A DNA stretch of 64,000 nucleotides from Herbiconiux ginsengi (GCF_900107435.1 NZ_FNPZ01000001.1:1212960-1276959); one strand, 5' to 3'. Counted from the first letter of the stretch, positions 42,900 through 53,471 are shown. Notes: a model not told the origin generated them from the sequence alone. A program made the numbers and translations.

Positions 42900-43438
42900 G
42901 CGGCGACGAGCAGGCCGCCTCCGGGCCCGCCTGGGTGGGCGACACCAACGCCGAGCTGCCCATGGACAGCGATGTCGAAGCCGCCACCACCGCTGCACCC
43001 CGCCCCGCCCACCTGCGCATCGGCTACCTCGGTCTCGTAGCGATCGGGGGCGCGGTCGGCACGGCGCTGCGCGAAGCGATCAGTCTCGGCATCGGACCGA
43101 TCGGCGGCTTCCCGATCGCGATCTTCGCCATCAACGTCGTCGGCGCCTTCGTGCTCGGCGGACTGCTCGACCTGCTCGCCCTCCGGGGGCCCGATGAAGG
43201 GCGGCGGCGGCGCATCCGCCTGCTGGTCGGCACCGGTGTGCTCGGCGGATTCACCACCTACAGCTCGTTCGCCACCGACACGGCGCAGCTCCTGGCCGGC
43301 GGATCGGCGGGGGTGGCGATCCTCTACGCCTTCGCCACCCTGCTGGCGGGAGCCCTCGCGACGTGGGCGGGCATCGCGCTCGGGATGCGTCTCGGGCGGC
43401 CGCGCCGGGCCGCCCGGCGAGCCGGGGTGCGCTCGTGA
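42896..43438 (+). CDS. crcB: Fluoride channel CrcB/Fluc, first copy
   Basis: 180 residues. After a polar N-terminal extension of about 40 residues come four helices with the Fluc signatures GGAVGTALREAISL, FAINVVGAFVLGGLLD and GVLGGFTTYSSFATDT. Fluc proteins form dimers that let F- leave the cell. The GTG overlaps the Usp stop (GTGA). A second CrcB follows with another 4-nt overlap, so a heterodimeric channel is likely. Confidence 0.93.
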   Translation: MSGDEQAASGPAWVGDTNAELPMDSDVEAATTAAPRPAHLRIGYLGLVAIGGAVGTALREAISLGIGPIGGFPIAIFAINVVGAFVLGGLLDLLALRGPDEGRRRRIRLLVGTGVLGGFTTYSSFATDTAQLLAGGSAGVAILYAFATLLAGALATWAGIALGMRLGRPRRAARRAGVRS

Positions 43439-43812
43439 CGCCGCTGGTGTTCCTCGCCCTCTCGGCGGCCGGGGGCGTGGGGGCGGCGACCCGTTTCTTC
43501 GTCGACGGCGCGGTGAAGGCGCGCATCCGTGGCTCGTATCCCGTCGGCACGACGATCATCAACGTCTCGGGATCACTGCTGCTCGGGTTGGTGACCGGGT
43601 TGGCGCTCACCCATCTCGTGGCCGACGACTGGCGCCTTGTGCTCGGCGGCGGATTCCTCGGCGGCTACACGACGTTCAGCACCGCGAGCTTCGAGACCGT
43701 GCGTCTGCTGCAGAACCGCCGTTGGGGCGCGGCGCTCGCGAACGGGGTCGGCATGATGCTCGTCTCCGTCGCGGCGGCCCTGCTGGGCCTCTGGCTCGGC
43801 TCACTCATCTGA
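43435..43812 (+). CDS. crcB: Fluoride channel CrcB/Fluc, second copy
   Basis: 125 residues, four helices, with GGVGAATRFFVDGAVKA, IINVSGSLLLGLVTGLAL and GFLGGYTTFSTASFETVRL. These are the Asn and Thr/Ser pore residues of Fluc. It lacks the N-terminal extension of its partner. Paired crcB genes usually give a mixed dimer. GTG start; translationally coupled. Confidence 0.93.
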   Translation: MTPLVFLALSAAGGVGAATRFFVDGAVKARIRGSYPVGTTIINVSGSLLLGLVTGLALTHLVADDWRLVLGGGFLGGYTTFSTASFETVRLLQNRRWGAALANGVGMMLVSVAAALLGLWLGSLI

Positions 43813-43828
43813 TCGGGTCGTTTCGGGT

Positions 43829-43898
43829 CGTTTCGGGAGGAGGAGAGCGCAACCGACCCCGAATTCGGGGGAGGTAACGCTCTCCTCCTCCCGAAACG
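43829..43898. terminator. Very long perfect hairpin between crcB and the MFS gene
   Basis: Arms of 21 bp (43829-43849 and 43878-43898) pair without mismatch, and the loop holds the inner palindrome CCCCGAATTCGGGG. It lies between convergent genes and should stop transcription in both directions. The arm shares TTCGGGAGGA with the cluster at 61.35 kb. Confidence 0.85.
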
Positions 43899-43906
43899 TG
43901 ACCGCC

Positions 43907-45349
43907 TCACTCGGAGGCGGCCGTCGTGCCGTTCTCGGCCCCCGACTTCACGGGAATAAGCAACAGCAGCCCCACGAGCAGCACCAGCACGATGCCGAGG
44001 ATGCCCCAGTACTGCACGTTCGCACCCGGCCCGGCGATCGCGGCACCGAGGCCGATGAACAGCGTGAACATGGCCGGAGCGAGGAAGGTGGCGGCCTTGC
44101 CGGTGGTGGCGTAGAGCCCGAAGATCTCGCCGTTGCGGCCCTCGGGGATGCGGCGGGCGAGGAAGGAGCGGCTGGCCGACTGCGCCGGGCCCACGAAGGC
44201 GCAGAGCGCGAGGCCGAAGGTCCAGAACACGATCTGGCCGCCGTCGTGCAGGAAGAACACGGCGGTTCCGCAGGCCACCAGCCCGATCAGCGACGCCACG
44301 ATCACGGGTTTCGCGCCGAACTTGTCGTCGAGCAGCCCGACCAGGATGGTCGACGCGCCGGCCACGACGTTCGCCGCGATGGCGAAGATGATCACCTGGC
44401 CCGACGAGAAGCCGAACGACCCCGCCGCGAGCACCCCGCCGAAGGTGAACACGCCGGTCAGTCCGTCGCGGAACACGGCGCTGGCGATGAGGAAGTAGGC
44501 GGTCTGCCGGCTCTCCCGGAAGAGGGCGCGGATGTCGCGGAAGAGGATGCGGTAGGACTCAACGATCCCCACCCGTCCGGCCGCCGTCGCCGCCTCCTGC
44601 TTGGGTGAGCGGTACTCGGGCACCCGGAGCAGCACCGGCAGCGCGAAGATCCCGAACCAGACGGCCGACGCGAGCACGGTGACGCGGACCGGGAGCCCGT
44701 CGCTGTCGGGCACACCGAACAGGGCGGTGCCGCCGATCGGTTCGATGAAGCCGAAGTAGACGATGAGCAGCAGCACGATTCCGCCCACATAGCCCATGCC
44801 CCAGCCGAATCCGGAGACCTTGCCGATGGTCTTCGGGGTCGAGACCTGGGTGATCATCGCGTTGTAGTTGACCGTGGCGAACTCGTAGAAGATCGTGCCG
44901 GCGGCCAGAAGGAAGAGCCCGAGCCACAGATAGCCCGGGTCGGGTGCCACGAAGAACATCGCCGCGCTCAGCGCCACCACGATGTAGGTGTTCACTGCGA
45001 GCCAGAGCTTGCGCCGGCCGCGCCGGTCGGAGCGCTGCCCGGTGATCGGGGCGAGCAACGCGACGAGCACGCCTGCGATGGTCATGGCGATGCCGAGCTG
45101 GGCCGAGACGGCGGTCTCGCCGCCGAACGCGTCGCTGGTGAGGTAGACGGTGAAGACGAAGGTGGTGATGACGGCGTTGAAGGAGGCGGAGCCCCAGTCC
45201 CAGAGGCCCCAGGCGAGAACATGGGTGCTTCTCGGGCGGGCGCCGCTGCCTTGTCCGACACTCTCGCCCTCGGCGGCTGCCGCAGCGACGGCGCGGGTGT
45301 TCGCGAGCGGCGGAGGCGTGAAGTCGCTGGAGGGAGCACCGTCGGTCAT
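43907..45349 (-). CDS. MFS transporter, UMF1/Atg22-like family
   Basis: 480 residues with about twelve helices. WGLWDWGSASFNAVITTFVFTVYL is the UMF1/Atg22-like opening, followed by the MFS loop RSDRRGRRKLWL. SFLARRIPEGRNGEIFGLYATTGKAATFLAP is a second conserved block. Likely an efflux or amino-acid/sugar transporter, substrate unknown. The start at 45349 is fixed by TACTGT (45361-45356) 6 nt upstream; longer readings run through the opposite promoter. Confidence 0.88.
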   Translation of the reverse strand: MTDGAPSSDFTPPPLANTRAVAAAAAEGESVGQGSGARPRSTHVLAWGLWDWGSASFNAVITTFVFTVYLTSDAFGGETAVSAQLGIAMTIAGVLVALLAPITGQRSDRRGRRKLWLAVNTYIVVALSAAMFFVAPDPGYLWLGLFLLAAGTIFYEFATVNYNAMITQVSTPKTIGKVSGFGWGMGYVGGIVLLLIVYFGFIEPIGGTALFGVPDSDGLPVRVTVLASAVWFGIFALPVLLRVPEYRSPKQEAATAAGRVGIVESYRILFRDIRALFRESRQTAYFLIASAVFRDGLTGVFTFGGVLAAGSFGFSSGQVIIFAIAANVVAGASTILVGLLDDKFGAKPVIVASLIGLVACGTAVFFLHDGGQIVFWTFGLALCAFVGPAQSASRSFLARRIPEGRNGEIFGLYATTGKAATFLAPAMFTLFIGLGAAIAGPGANVQYWGILGIVLVLLVGLLLLIPVKSGAENGTTAASE

Positions 45350-45458
45350 GCAGTCACAGTAGCCCCAGGCGGTGAACAATCGGTGGCCTTTCGGGCTCGA
45401 AATCCGGTCGATGTCGTAAGCTGAGGCAAACTCAGAAACGAAGACTCGAGAGGTGCTC

Positions 45459-46688
45459 ATGGCGAAGTCGGTGGTGTCCAGCCTGCTGGTGCGCGTGGTG
45501 TCGCCAGGTGCGGGTGGGCCCGGATTCCGTCTCGTCTTCGAGGGCGAGGTCGCCGGAGCGACGGATGTCGGCGGCCGGCCCTCGAGCGTGACGGCCGCGA
45601 TCGCGGCGCGGCAGGGAATGTCGTGCGCGGAGGCGCGCGGCACCCTCGGATCGGTGGTGCAGGGTCGGTTCCGCATCGAGTCGGGGCTGCTCGGCGGGGT
45701 GGGGGAGTATGACTTCCGGCTCAGCCTCGACGGGGTCGAGCTCTACGTCGGCAGGGTCACGGTCGAGCAGATCGGGGTCGGTTTCGCGGTGTCGGGCCGG
45801 CACCTGATCGACAGCGCCGTGTTGTGGTTCGACGACAGCGCGACGGCGGATGCACCGATGCTCGCCTGCAGCTTCTGGTGCGCCGAGGCGGAGGCCGGCG
45901 GAGGGATCGCCGACCTCGGTGCCGTGCTCTACCGCAACGGCCGTCCCGTCCTGGGTTCGGGTGCCGGCGCCGTTGCCGGCTCGGGCGTCGGCTCGAGCCT
46001 CGCTGCGAGCCTCGCCGGAGTGCGCCGACGCCCGGTGGAGGTCCGGCTGATCGATCGCCTCGGCACCTCGGTCGACGCGCCGCGCCACCGGCAGGTGCAA
46101 CTGCGCTTCCCCGGCGCCCGGGCGTTCGTTCTCGGCGAGGTGCCCGGCGTGCATGACTTGAGTGCGCACCCGGGGGTCTACGCCATCCGGGTCACCCGAG
46201 GGCGCGCGGTGGTGACGCGAATGGTGTTCGAGATCGACCGGCACGGGGTGCTGCGCGAATCGGGCCCCGTCGAATGCCGCGCCGACGGCACGCGGGTGAT
46301 GCTCCTCGGGGCCGGGCGGCGGTTCGGACCCCCGCCCGCCGAGGGATCCGCCACGATCGATCCGGTCTACGCGCGGTTCTTCGCGGCCGTGCGCCCTCCG
46401 GAGCCCGTGGTGCTGGATGTGCTCCAGCGCGCGGCGCTCGAGCAGGTCGCGCGCGACATCGCCGCGTTCGTGGAGGCCGTCGAACCCGATCCTCGCCCGG
46501 AACGGGTGCGCGTCGCGTTGCACGAGCTGCTCACGCGGGTCGAAGAACTCGAGACCGTGGTGCCCGCGAACTTCGCGGTGCGCCTGGGGCGGGAGGAGAT
46601 TCCGTTCGAGCAGTTGCGCGAGATCGTGCTCGGGTTGCTGAGCCCGCCCGCGTTCGCTCAGGGCGACAGCGTCATAGGAAACGCTTAA
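45459..46688 (+). CDS. Protein of unknown function, 409 residues
   Basis: No family recognised. The protein is soluble, with beta-rich first two thirds (for example VGEYDFRLSLDGVELYVGRVTVEQIGVGFAVSG) and a helical, charged C-terminal part (DVLQRAALEQVARDIAAFVEAVEPD, LTRVEELETVVPANFAVRLG) that may form a coiled coil. There is no signal peptide and no membrane helix. GAGAGG lies 5 nt before the ATG. It is divergent from the MFS gene and followed by the HtrA-like protease. Confidence 0.65.
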   Translation: MAKSVVSSLLVRVVSPGAGGPGFRLVFEGEVAGATDVGGRPSSVTAAIAARQGMSCAEARGTLGSVVQGRFRIESGLLGGVGEYDFRLSLDGVELYVGRVTVEQIGVGFAVSGRHLIDSAVLWFDDSATADAPMLACSFWCAEAEAGGGIADLGAVLYRNGRPVLGSGAGAVAGSGVGSSLAASLAGVRRRPVEVRLIDRLGTSVDAPRHRQVQLRFPGARAFVLGEVPGVHDLSAHPGVYAIRVTRGRAVVTRMVFEIDRHGVLRESGPVECRADGTRVMLLGAGRRFGPPPAEGSATIDPVYARFFAAVRPPEPVVLDVLQRAALEQVARDIAAFVEAVEPDPRPERVRVALHELLTRVEELETVVPANFAVRLGREEIPFEQLREIVLGLLSPPAFAQGDSVIGNA

Positions 46689-46771
46689 CGTTCACCCAGC
46701 CCCGATGGGATCGGGCGCGCTGTGATGGATGAGCGCCGCCCCGCGCAGCCATTCTTGAGCAAGGACACCTC

Positions 46772-48112
46772 ATGTACGATCCCACCTCCGTCTCCGGTCC
46801 TGACCCCATCCGCTCGGCCGATCCTCGCCCCGTCGTGCGGCCCCCGCGTCGTCGCCGCACCGCTCTCCTCGCGGGGGCGGCCGGGCTCGCTCTGATCACC
46901 GGACTCGGCGTCACCGGCGCGGCCTTCGCCGTGAACCAGTCGTCGTCGCTCGCCGCGAGTGCGAGTGCGAGCGCGACCGGCACCGGCGCATCCGCCAGCC
47001 CCACCGTCGTTCAGGACTGGGGATACTCGCCGTACGCGGGCGGCCAGAGCGGCACCACCTCGCAGAGCCCCTACGGCTATTACGGCTACTACGGCTCCGG
47101 CCCGTCGCAGTCCGGCGGGTCGTCGGGGCGCAGCGGCACCTCGTCTTCTTCGGCGACCGATGCCGTGCCCGCGAGCGTCGAGCAGACCGCAGGGGTGGTC
47201 ACGATCGTGTCCGATCTCCCCTACCAGAACGCCCGCTCGGCCGGCACGGGGATCGTGCTCACCTCCGACGGCCTGATCCTCACCAACAACCACGTGGTCG
47301 AGGGCTCGACCACCACCGAGGTCACCGACGAGACCACCGGGCAGAGCTATGCGGCCACCGTCGTCGGAACGGATGCGACGCACGACATCGCTCTGCTCCA
47401 GCTGCAAGACGCGCAAGGCCTCACCACCGCGTCGCTCGACACCGCTGACGCCGCGCAGACGGGCGACGCGGTCACGGCCGTGGGCAATGCCGAGGGCACC
47501 GGCGACTTGGTGGCCGCCGCGGGCTCGGTCACGGCGACCGGCCAGAGCATCACCGCCCAGAGCGAGACCGGCATCGAGGGCGAGGCCTTGACCGGCCTCA
47601 TCCAGGTCGACGCCGACATCGTCTCGGGCGACTCCGGCGGCCCGTTGCTCGACTCCGACGGCCAGGTCGTGGGCATCGACACCGCCGCCTCCTCCGGCTC
47701 GGCCGCGATCACCGGGTTCGCCATCCCCATCACCACGGCGCTCGACATCGCCGCGCAGATCCAGCAGGGCGTCGAGACCGACACCATCGAGATCGGCTAC
47801 CCCGGCTTCCTGGGCATCGAGGTCGGTTCGAGCCAGGCGACGAGCCCCGACCGCTCGAGCCGCACGGTCACCGGCGCGACGGCCGGTGCCGTGGTGGCCG
47901 GCGTGATCGCCGGAACCCCGGCCGAGGATGCGGGACTCGCCGCGGGCGACGTCGTCACCGGCGTGAACGGCACGGCCATCGCATCCGGAGACCAGCTCTC
48001 CTCGCTGCTCGCCGACATGGAGCCGGGCGAGCAGGTCGTGCTGACCTGGGTCGACGCCACCGGCGCCACTCAGCAGGCCGCGGTGCACCTCACGGAGGGT
48101 CCGGCTGCCTAG
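46772..48112 (+). CDS. HtrA/DegP-like membrane-anchored serine protease with PDZ domain
   Basis: 446 residues. A cytoplasmic Pro/Arg-rich start, one helix (about 31-52), a Ser/Gly/Tyr-rich linker (YGYYGYYGSG) and then the trypsin-like domain. The triad is complete: ILTNNHVVEG (His), ATHDIALLQ (Asp), SGDSGGPLL (Ser). A C-terminal PDZ domain begins near GYPGFLGIEV with PAEDAGLAAGDVVTGVNG. It degrades or refolds damaged exported proteins. AAGGA precedes the ATG. The neighbouring dnaK operon makes a stress role plausible. Confidence 0.92.
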   Translation: MYDPTSVSGPDPIRSADPRPVVRPPRRRRTALLAGAAGLALITGLGVTGAAFAVNQSSSLAASASASATGTGASASPTVVQDWGYSPYAGGQSGTTSQSPYGYYGYYGSGPSQSGGSSGRSGTSSSSATDAVPASVEQTAGVVTIVSDLPYQNARSAGTGIVLTSDGLILTNNHVVEGSTTTEVTDETTGQSYAATVVGTDATHDIALLQLQDAQGLTTASLDTADAAQTGDAVTAVGNAEGTGDLVAAAGSVTATGQSITAQSETGIEGEALTGLIQVDADIVSGDSGGPLLDSDGQVVGIDTAASSGSAAITGFAIPITTALDIAAQIQQGVETDTIEIGYPGFLGIEVGSSQATSPDRSSRTVTGATAGAVVAGVIAGTPAEDAGLAAGDVVTGVNGTAIASGDQLSSLLADMEPGEQVVLTWVDATGATQQAAVHLTEGPAA

Positions 48113-48123
48113 TCCGAGGCAAA

Positions 48124-48144
48124 CTTGAGTCGAATTAACTCAAC
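48124..48144. promoter_or_regulatory. HspR operator (HAIR) 1 upstream of dnaK
   Basis: CTTGAGT, 7 nt, ACTCAAC: one mismatch from the HAIR consensus CTTGAGT-N7-ACTCAAG. HspR should repress here until DnaK is titrated by damaged proteins. Confidence 0.9.
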
Positions 48145-48159
48145 TTTTGCTGTGAGAAC

Positions 48160-48188
48160 TTGACTTGCGAGAGTCTGCCTGGAAAACT
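48160..48188 (+). promoter_or_regulatory. Probable dnaK promoter
   Basis: TTGACT (48160-48165) lies between the two HAIR elements with a weak -10 AAAACT (48183-48188) at 17-bp spacing, overlapping HAIR 2. Confidence 0.45.
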
Positions 48189-48207
48189 TGAACCCACAAG
48201 GCTCAAG
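48187..48207. promoter_or_regulatory. HspR operator (HAIR) 2 upstream of dnaK, nested in a longer palindrome
   Basis: CTTGAAC, 7 nt, GCTCAAG is a degenerate HAIR. It is flanked by GCGAGAGTCTGCC (48167-48179) and GGCAGACTTTCGC (48212-48224), which pair at 12 of 13 positions around nearly the same centre. Confidence 0.75.
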
Positions 48208-48263
48208 TCTTGGCAGACTTTCGCAGGTTACGAACGCAACACAACAGAAGGAGAACAGCCGAT

Positions 48264-50135
<1,872 letters not shown>

Positions 50136-50139
50136 ATTC

Positions 50140-50799
50140 ATGACTGACGACAAGAACGGTCGCCCCGGAGACGATTCCGAGGGCCCCGAGGAGCCGATCA
50201 TCCGCGACAAGCGGCGCATCGACCCCGAGACCGGTCAGGTTCGTCAGCCTGCTGCGGAGTCGGGGGCGCCCGAAGAGGGCGCTCCCGACTCGGGCTTCAT
50301 CCAGGCTGAAGGACCGGATGTGGAGACCTCGTTGACGGATGCCGATCTGGCGTTCCTCTCGGGCCAGACCTCGGCCGACGAACTGGCTGCGGAGCGGCTC
50401 GCCGACCTGCAGCGGGTCACCGCCGAGTACGCCAACTACCGCAAGCGCACCGAGGCCAACCGCGAGATCGAGCGTGAGCGCGCGGTCGGCGAGGTCGTGA
50501 AGGTGCTGCTGCCGGTGCTCGACGACCTCGACCGGGCGGAAAAGCACGGCGACCTCGAAGAGGGCGGTCCGTTCACGGCCATCGCCACGAAGCTGCGCTC
50601 GAACGTCGAGCGCGTGGGCCTCAAGCCCTTCGCCGCGGCGGGGGAGGAGTTCGACCCGCAGGTGCACGAGGCGATCTTCCAGCAGCCGAGCGCCGACGTC
50701 GAGACGCCCACGATCGCCGACGTGGTCGAATCCGGGTACTACCTCGGGTCCACGCTGCTACGCGCCGCGAAGGTCGTAGTGGCGGTGCCCAATGGCTAG
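50140..50799 (+). CDS. grpE: Nucleotide exchange factor GrpE
   Basis: 219 residues. A disordered acidic N-terminus is followed by the coiled coil (LADLQRVTAEYANYRKRTEANRE) and the beta domain with GVxxFxAxGExFDPxxHEAI-like residues (FAAAGEEFDPQVHEAIFQQPS). It resets DnaK by ADP release. Four nt separate it from dnaK, and it overlaps dnaJ by 8 nt. Confidence 0.96.
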   Translation: MTDDKNGRPGDDSEGPEEPIIRDKRRIDPETGQVRQPAAESGAPEEGAPDSGFIQAEGPDVETSLTDADLAFLSGQTSADELAAERLADLQRVTAEYANYRKRTEANREIERERAVGEVVKVLLPVLDDLDRAEKHGDLEEGGPFTAIATKLRSNVERVGLKPFAAAGEEFDPQVHEAIFQQPSADVETPTIADVVESGYYLGSTLLRAAKVVVAVPNG

Positions 50800-51772
50800 C
50801 CAGGACTGGTTCGACAAAGACTTCTACAAGGTGCTCGGGGTGTCGAAAGACATCTCCGACGCCGAGCTGAAGAAGGCTTATCGCAAACTGGCCCGGCAGT
50901 ACCACCCCGACTCGAACCAGGGCGACGCCAAGGCGGAGTCCCGGTTCAAGGAGATCTCCGAGGCCTACTCGGTGCTCTCGGATGCCGAGCAGCGCAAGGA
51001 ATACGACCAGATCCGCGCCATGGGCTCCGGCGCTCGCTTCACGGCGGGCGGCGGGGGCCAGGGCGGCGGCTTCGAAGACGTCTTCGGCGGCATGTTCGGG
51101 CAGGGCGGCGGCGGTGCCCGCGGTCAGAGCTACAGCTATCAGCAGGCTCCGGGCGGCTTCGACGACATCCTGGGCGGCATGTTCGGGCGTGGTGGGGGAG
51201 GCTTCGGAGCCTACGGGCCGACCCGTGGTCGAGACGTCACCGCCCGCACAACGATCGACTTCATCACCGCCGTCAAGGGCGACACCATCAAGCTGCAGAC
51301 GGCCGATGGCAAGCCGATCACGGTGAAGATCCCGGCCGGCGTGGCCGACCAGCAGAAGATCAAGCTGCGCGGCAAGGGTGAGCCCTCGCCCGACGGCGGC
51401 GAACCCGGCGACATCGTGCTCACGGTGTCGGTGCGCAAGCATCCGGTGTTCGAGCGCGATGGGCTGAACCTGCGCGTGAACGTGCCGGTCACCTTCGTCG
51501 AGGCGACCCTCGGCGCCACCATCGAGGTGCCCACCCTGGGTGGCGCGCCGGTGAAGCTGAAGGTCGCGGCCGGCACGCCCTCGGGCCGCATCCTGCGGGT
51601 CAAGGGCCGGGGAGTCGAGTCGTCCAAGGGCAAGGGCGACCTGCTCGCCGTGGTGCAGGTGGCGGTTCCGAGCCATCTCACGCCCGCGCAACGCGAGGCG
51701 CTCGAGGCGTTCCACGCCGTGGAGCCCGCCGAGAACCCCCGCACCGAACTCCTCGCCAAGGCGCGAGAGTAA
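50792..51772 (+). CDS. dnaJ: DnaJ-type co-chaperone without zinc fingers
   Basis: 326 residues. J domain with the HPD triad (ARQYHPDSNQGD), a Gly/Phe-rich region (GGGFEDVFGGMFGQGGGG) and two C-terminal beta domains. The four CxxCxGxG zinc motifs of type I DnaJ are absent; the protein has no cysteine at all, so it is type II/CbpA-like although it sits in the dnaK operon. It delivers clients to DnaK and triggers ATP hydrolysis. The ATG overlaps grpE by 8 nt. Confidence 0.94.
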   Translation: MASQDWFDKDFYKVLGVSKDISDAELKKAYRKLARQYHPDSNQGDAKAESRFKEISEAYSVLSDAEQRKEYDQIRAMGSGARFTAGGGGQGGGFEDVFGGMFGQGGGGARGQSYSYQQAPGGFDDILGGMFGRGGGGFGAYGPTRGRDVTARTTIDFITAVKGDTIKLQTADGKPITVKIPAGVADQQKIKLRGKGEPSPDGGEPGDIVLTVSVRKHPVFERDGLNLRVNVPVTFVEATLGATIEVPTLGGAPVKLKVAAGTPSGRILRVKGRGVESSKGKGDLLAVVQVAVPSHLTPAQREALEAFHAVEPAENPRTELLAKARE

Positions 51773-51775
51773 GAG

Positions 51776-51829
51776 TATTTTCCGCCAACCGACCCAAAAC
51801 CCGAGTTTTCGGGCGGTTGGCGGAAAATA
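51776..51829. terminator. Nested hairpin between dnaJ and hspR
   Basis: Perfect 16-bp arms (TATTTTCCGCCAACCG at 51776-51791 and its complement at 51814-51829) enclose a loop with an inner AAAAC/GTTTT stem. It begins 4 nt after the dnaJ stop and ends 22 nt before hspR, so it may attenuate or process the transcript. Confidence 0.7.
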
Positions 51830-51851
51830 GGTCGTGAGAAGGGAGCGAGAC

Positions 51852-52286
51852 ATGAGCGACGTCGACGAGAACTCGCCCCTGTTCGCGATCGCGGTGGCGG
51901 CCGAGCTGGCGGGCATGCATCCGCAGACGCTGCGGCAGTACGACCGGCTGGGGCTCGTCAGCCCGACGCGCACGGCCGGAAAGTCACGCCGGTACTCGAT
52001 GCGCGACGTCGTGCAGCTGCGTGAAGTCGCCCGCCTCTCGTCGGAAGGCGTCTCGCTCGAGGGGATCGCGCGCATCCTGCAGCTCGAGAATCAGGTCGTC
52101 GAACTCAGCGCGCGCGTGCGCGAGCTCGAGTCGGCTCTCGCCGACGAGCTGCTCAACCGCCCCGGCCGCCGCGTGTTCGCGGCTGGAGTCGAGGGCGAGG
52201 TCATCTCGCTGAAGCACGGCACGCGCACGCAGCGCCGCACCGAAGTCGTGGTCTGGAGCCCGCGCACGCCCACCCGCCCCGAGTGA
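51852..52286 (+). CDS. hspR: Heat-shock repressor HspR (MerR family)
   Basis: 144 residues. MerR-type winged helix: LFAIAVAAELAGMHPQTLRQYDRLGLVSPTRTAGKSRRYSMRD, then a coiled-coil segment (LENQVVELSARVRELESAL). HspR binds HAIR with DnaK as co-repressor. GGGAGCGAG precedes the ATG at 51852. Four HAIR-like sites in the window (dnaK x2, clpB, and the CWB2 gene at 57.4 kb) are its likely targets. Confidence 0.95.
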   Translation: MSDVDENSPLFAIAVAAELAGMHPQTLRQYDRLGLVSPTRTAGKSRRYSMRDVVQLREVARLSSEGVSLEGIARILQLENQVVELSARVRELESALADELLNRPGRRVFAAGVEGEVISLKHGTRTQRRTEVVVWSPRTPTRPE

Positions 52287-52312
52287 GCGGCCGCACCGCG
52301 TACGGTTGAGGC

Positions 52313-53458
52313 GTGACCGAGTTCTCCTTCGACGCCCTGCGGCGCGCGCCCGACGTCGAAGCCGACAACCTCTTCGCGGTCGACGCGAGCGATCGCCTCA
52401 TCCTCGACGAAGCGAACGGCGCCCTCGAAGACACCGTCGGACAGCCCGGCACGGTCGTGGTGATCGGCGACAACTACGGCGCCCTCACGCTGGGTGCCGC
52501 CGCCGTGCTCGATCTGCACGGCATCCGGGTGCAGCAAGACGCCCGCTCGAGCGAACTCGCGCTCGCGGCGAACGCCCGTCGGGTGGTCGACATCGACCTC
52601 AGCGGGCGGTACACGAATCATCCGCTGGGCCGTGAGTTGCTCGAGGGCGCCACGGTCGTGCTGGTGCAGCTCCCGCGCAGCCTCGCGGCGCTCGACGACA
52701 TCGCCCGGGCGATCGCCGCCTACGCGCATCCCGACGTCGTGGTCTACGCCGGCGGCCGCGTCAAGCACATGACCCCCGCGATGAACGACGTGCTGGCCGC
52801 CTCCTTCGACGAGGTGACTGCCACGCTGGCCCGGCAGAAGTCGCGCGTGCTGGTTGCCCGCAAGCCCCGCGAGGGCGTGGGGGCCGCCCTGCACCGTCGC
52901 GAGTACCACGCCGATCTCGATCTCTGGGTGTACGCATCCGGCAACGCCTTCGCGGGCACGAAGATCGACATCGGCACCCGGCTGCTGATCGAGCATCTCG
53001 GTGAGATGGCCCCGGATGCGCGCATCGCGATCGACCTCGGCTGCGGCACCGGGGTGCTCGCCGCTCTGGTGGCCCGCGCGCGCGGCGCCGGCGGCGTGCG
53101 CGTCATCGCCACCGACCAGTCCGAGGCAGCCGTCGAATCCGCACGGGAGACGATGGCGGCCAACGGACTGGCCGACCTCGTCGAGGTGGTGCGCGACGAC
53201 GCTCTCGGCGACTTCGACGACGACAGTGCCGACCTCATCGTGCTGAATCCGCCGTTCCACGTCGGTTCGACGGTGCACGCGGGGATCGCATTGAAGCTGT
53301 TCGAGGCCGCCGGCCGGGTGCTTCGGCCCGGCGGTGAGCTCTGGACCGTGTTCAACTCGCACCTGTCCTACCGCGCCGCGCTGCAGCGGGCGGTGGGGCC
53401 GACACGTCAGGTCGACCGCAACCCGAAATTCACCGTGATGGTGTCGACAGGCCGCTGA
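52313..53458 (+). CDS. RsmC/RlmG-like rRNA guanine-N2 methyltransferase
   Basis: 381 residues in two methyltransferase-like halves. The C-terminal catalytic half has the SAM loop IAIDLGCGTGVLAALVARARG and the active-site NPPFHVGSTVHAGIALKLF; the N-terminal half is a degenerate copy. This is the 16S G1207 (RsmC) / 23S G1835 (RlmG) enzyme type; which of the two cannot be told. The GTG start has TACGGT (52301-52306) 6 nt upstream. It is convergent with the mannosyltransferase gene. Confidence 0.87.
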   Translation: MTEFSFDALRRAPDVEADNLFAVDASDRLILDEANGALEDTVGQPGTVVVIGDNYGALTLGAAAVLDLHGIRVQQDARSSELALAANARRVVDIDLSGRYTNHPLGRELLEGATVVLVQLPRSLAALDDIARAIAAYAHPDVVVYAGGRVKHMTPAMNDVLAASFDEVTATLARQKSRVLVARKPREGVGAALHRREYHADLDLWVYASGNAFAGTKIDIGTRLLIEHLGEMAPDARIAIDLGCGTGVLAALVARARGAGGVRVIATDQSEAAVESARETMAANGLADLVEVVRDDALGDFDDDSADLIVLNPPFHVGSTVHAGIALKLFEAAGRVLRPGGELWTVFNSHLSYRAALQRAVGPTRQVDRNPKFTVMVSTGR

Positions 53459-53471
53459 GCCGGCCGGCCGT

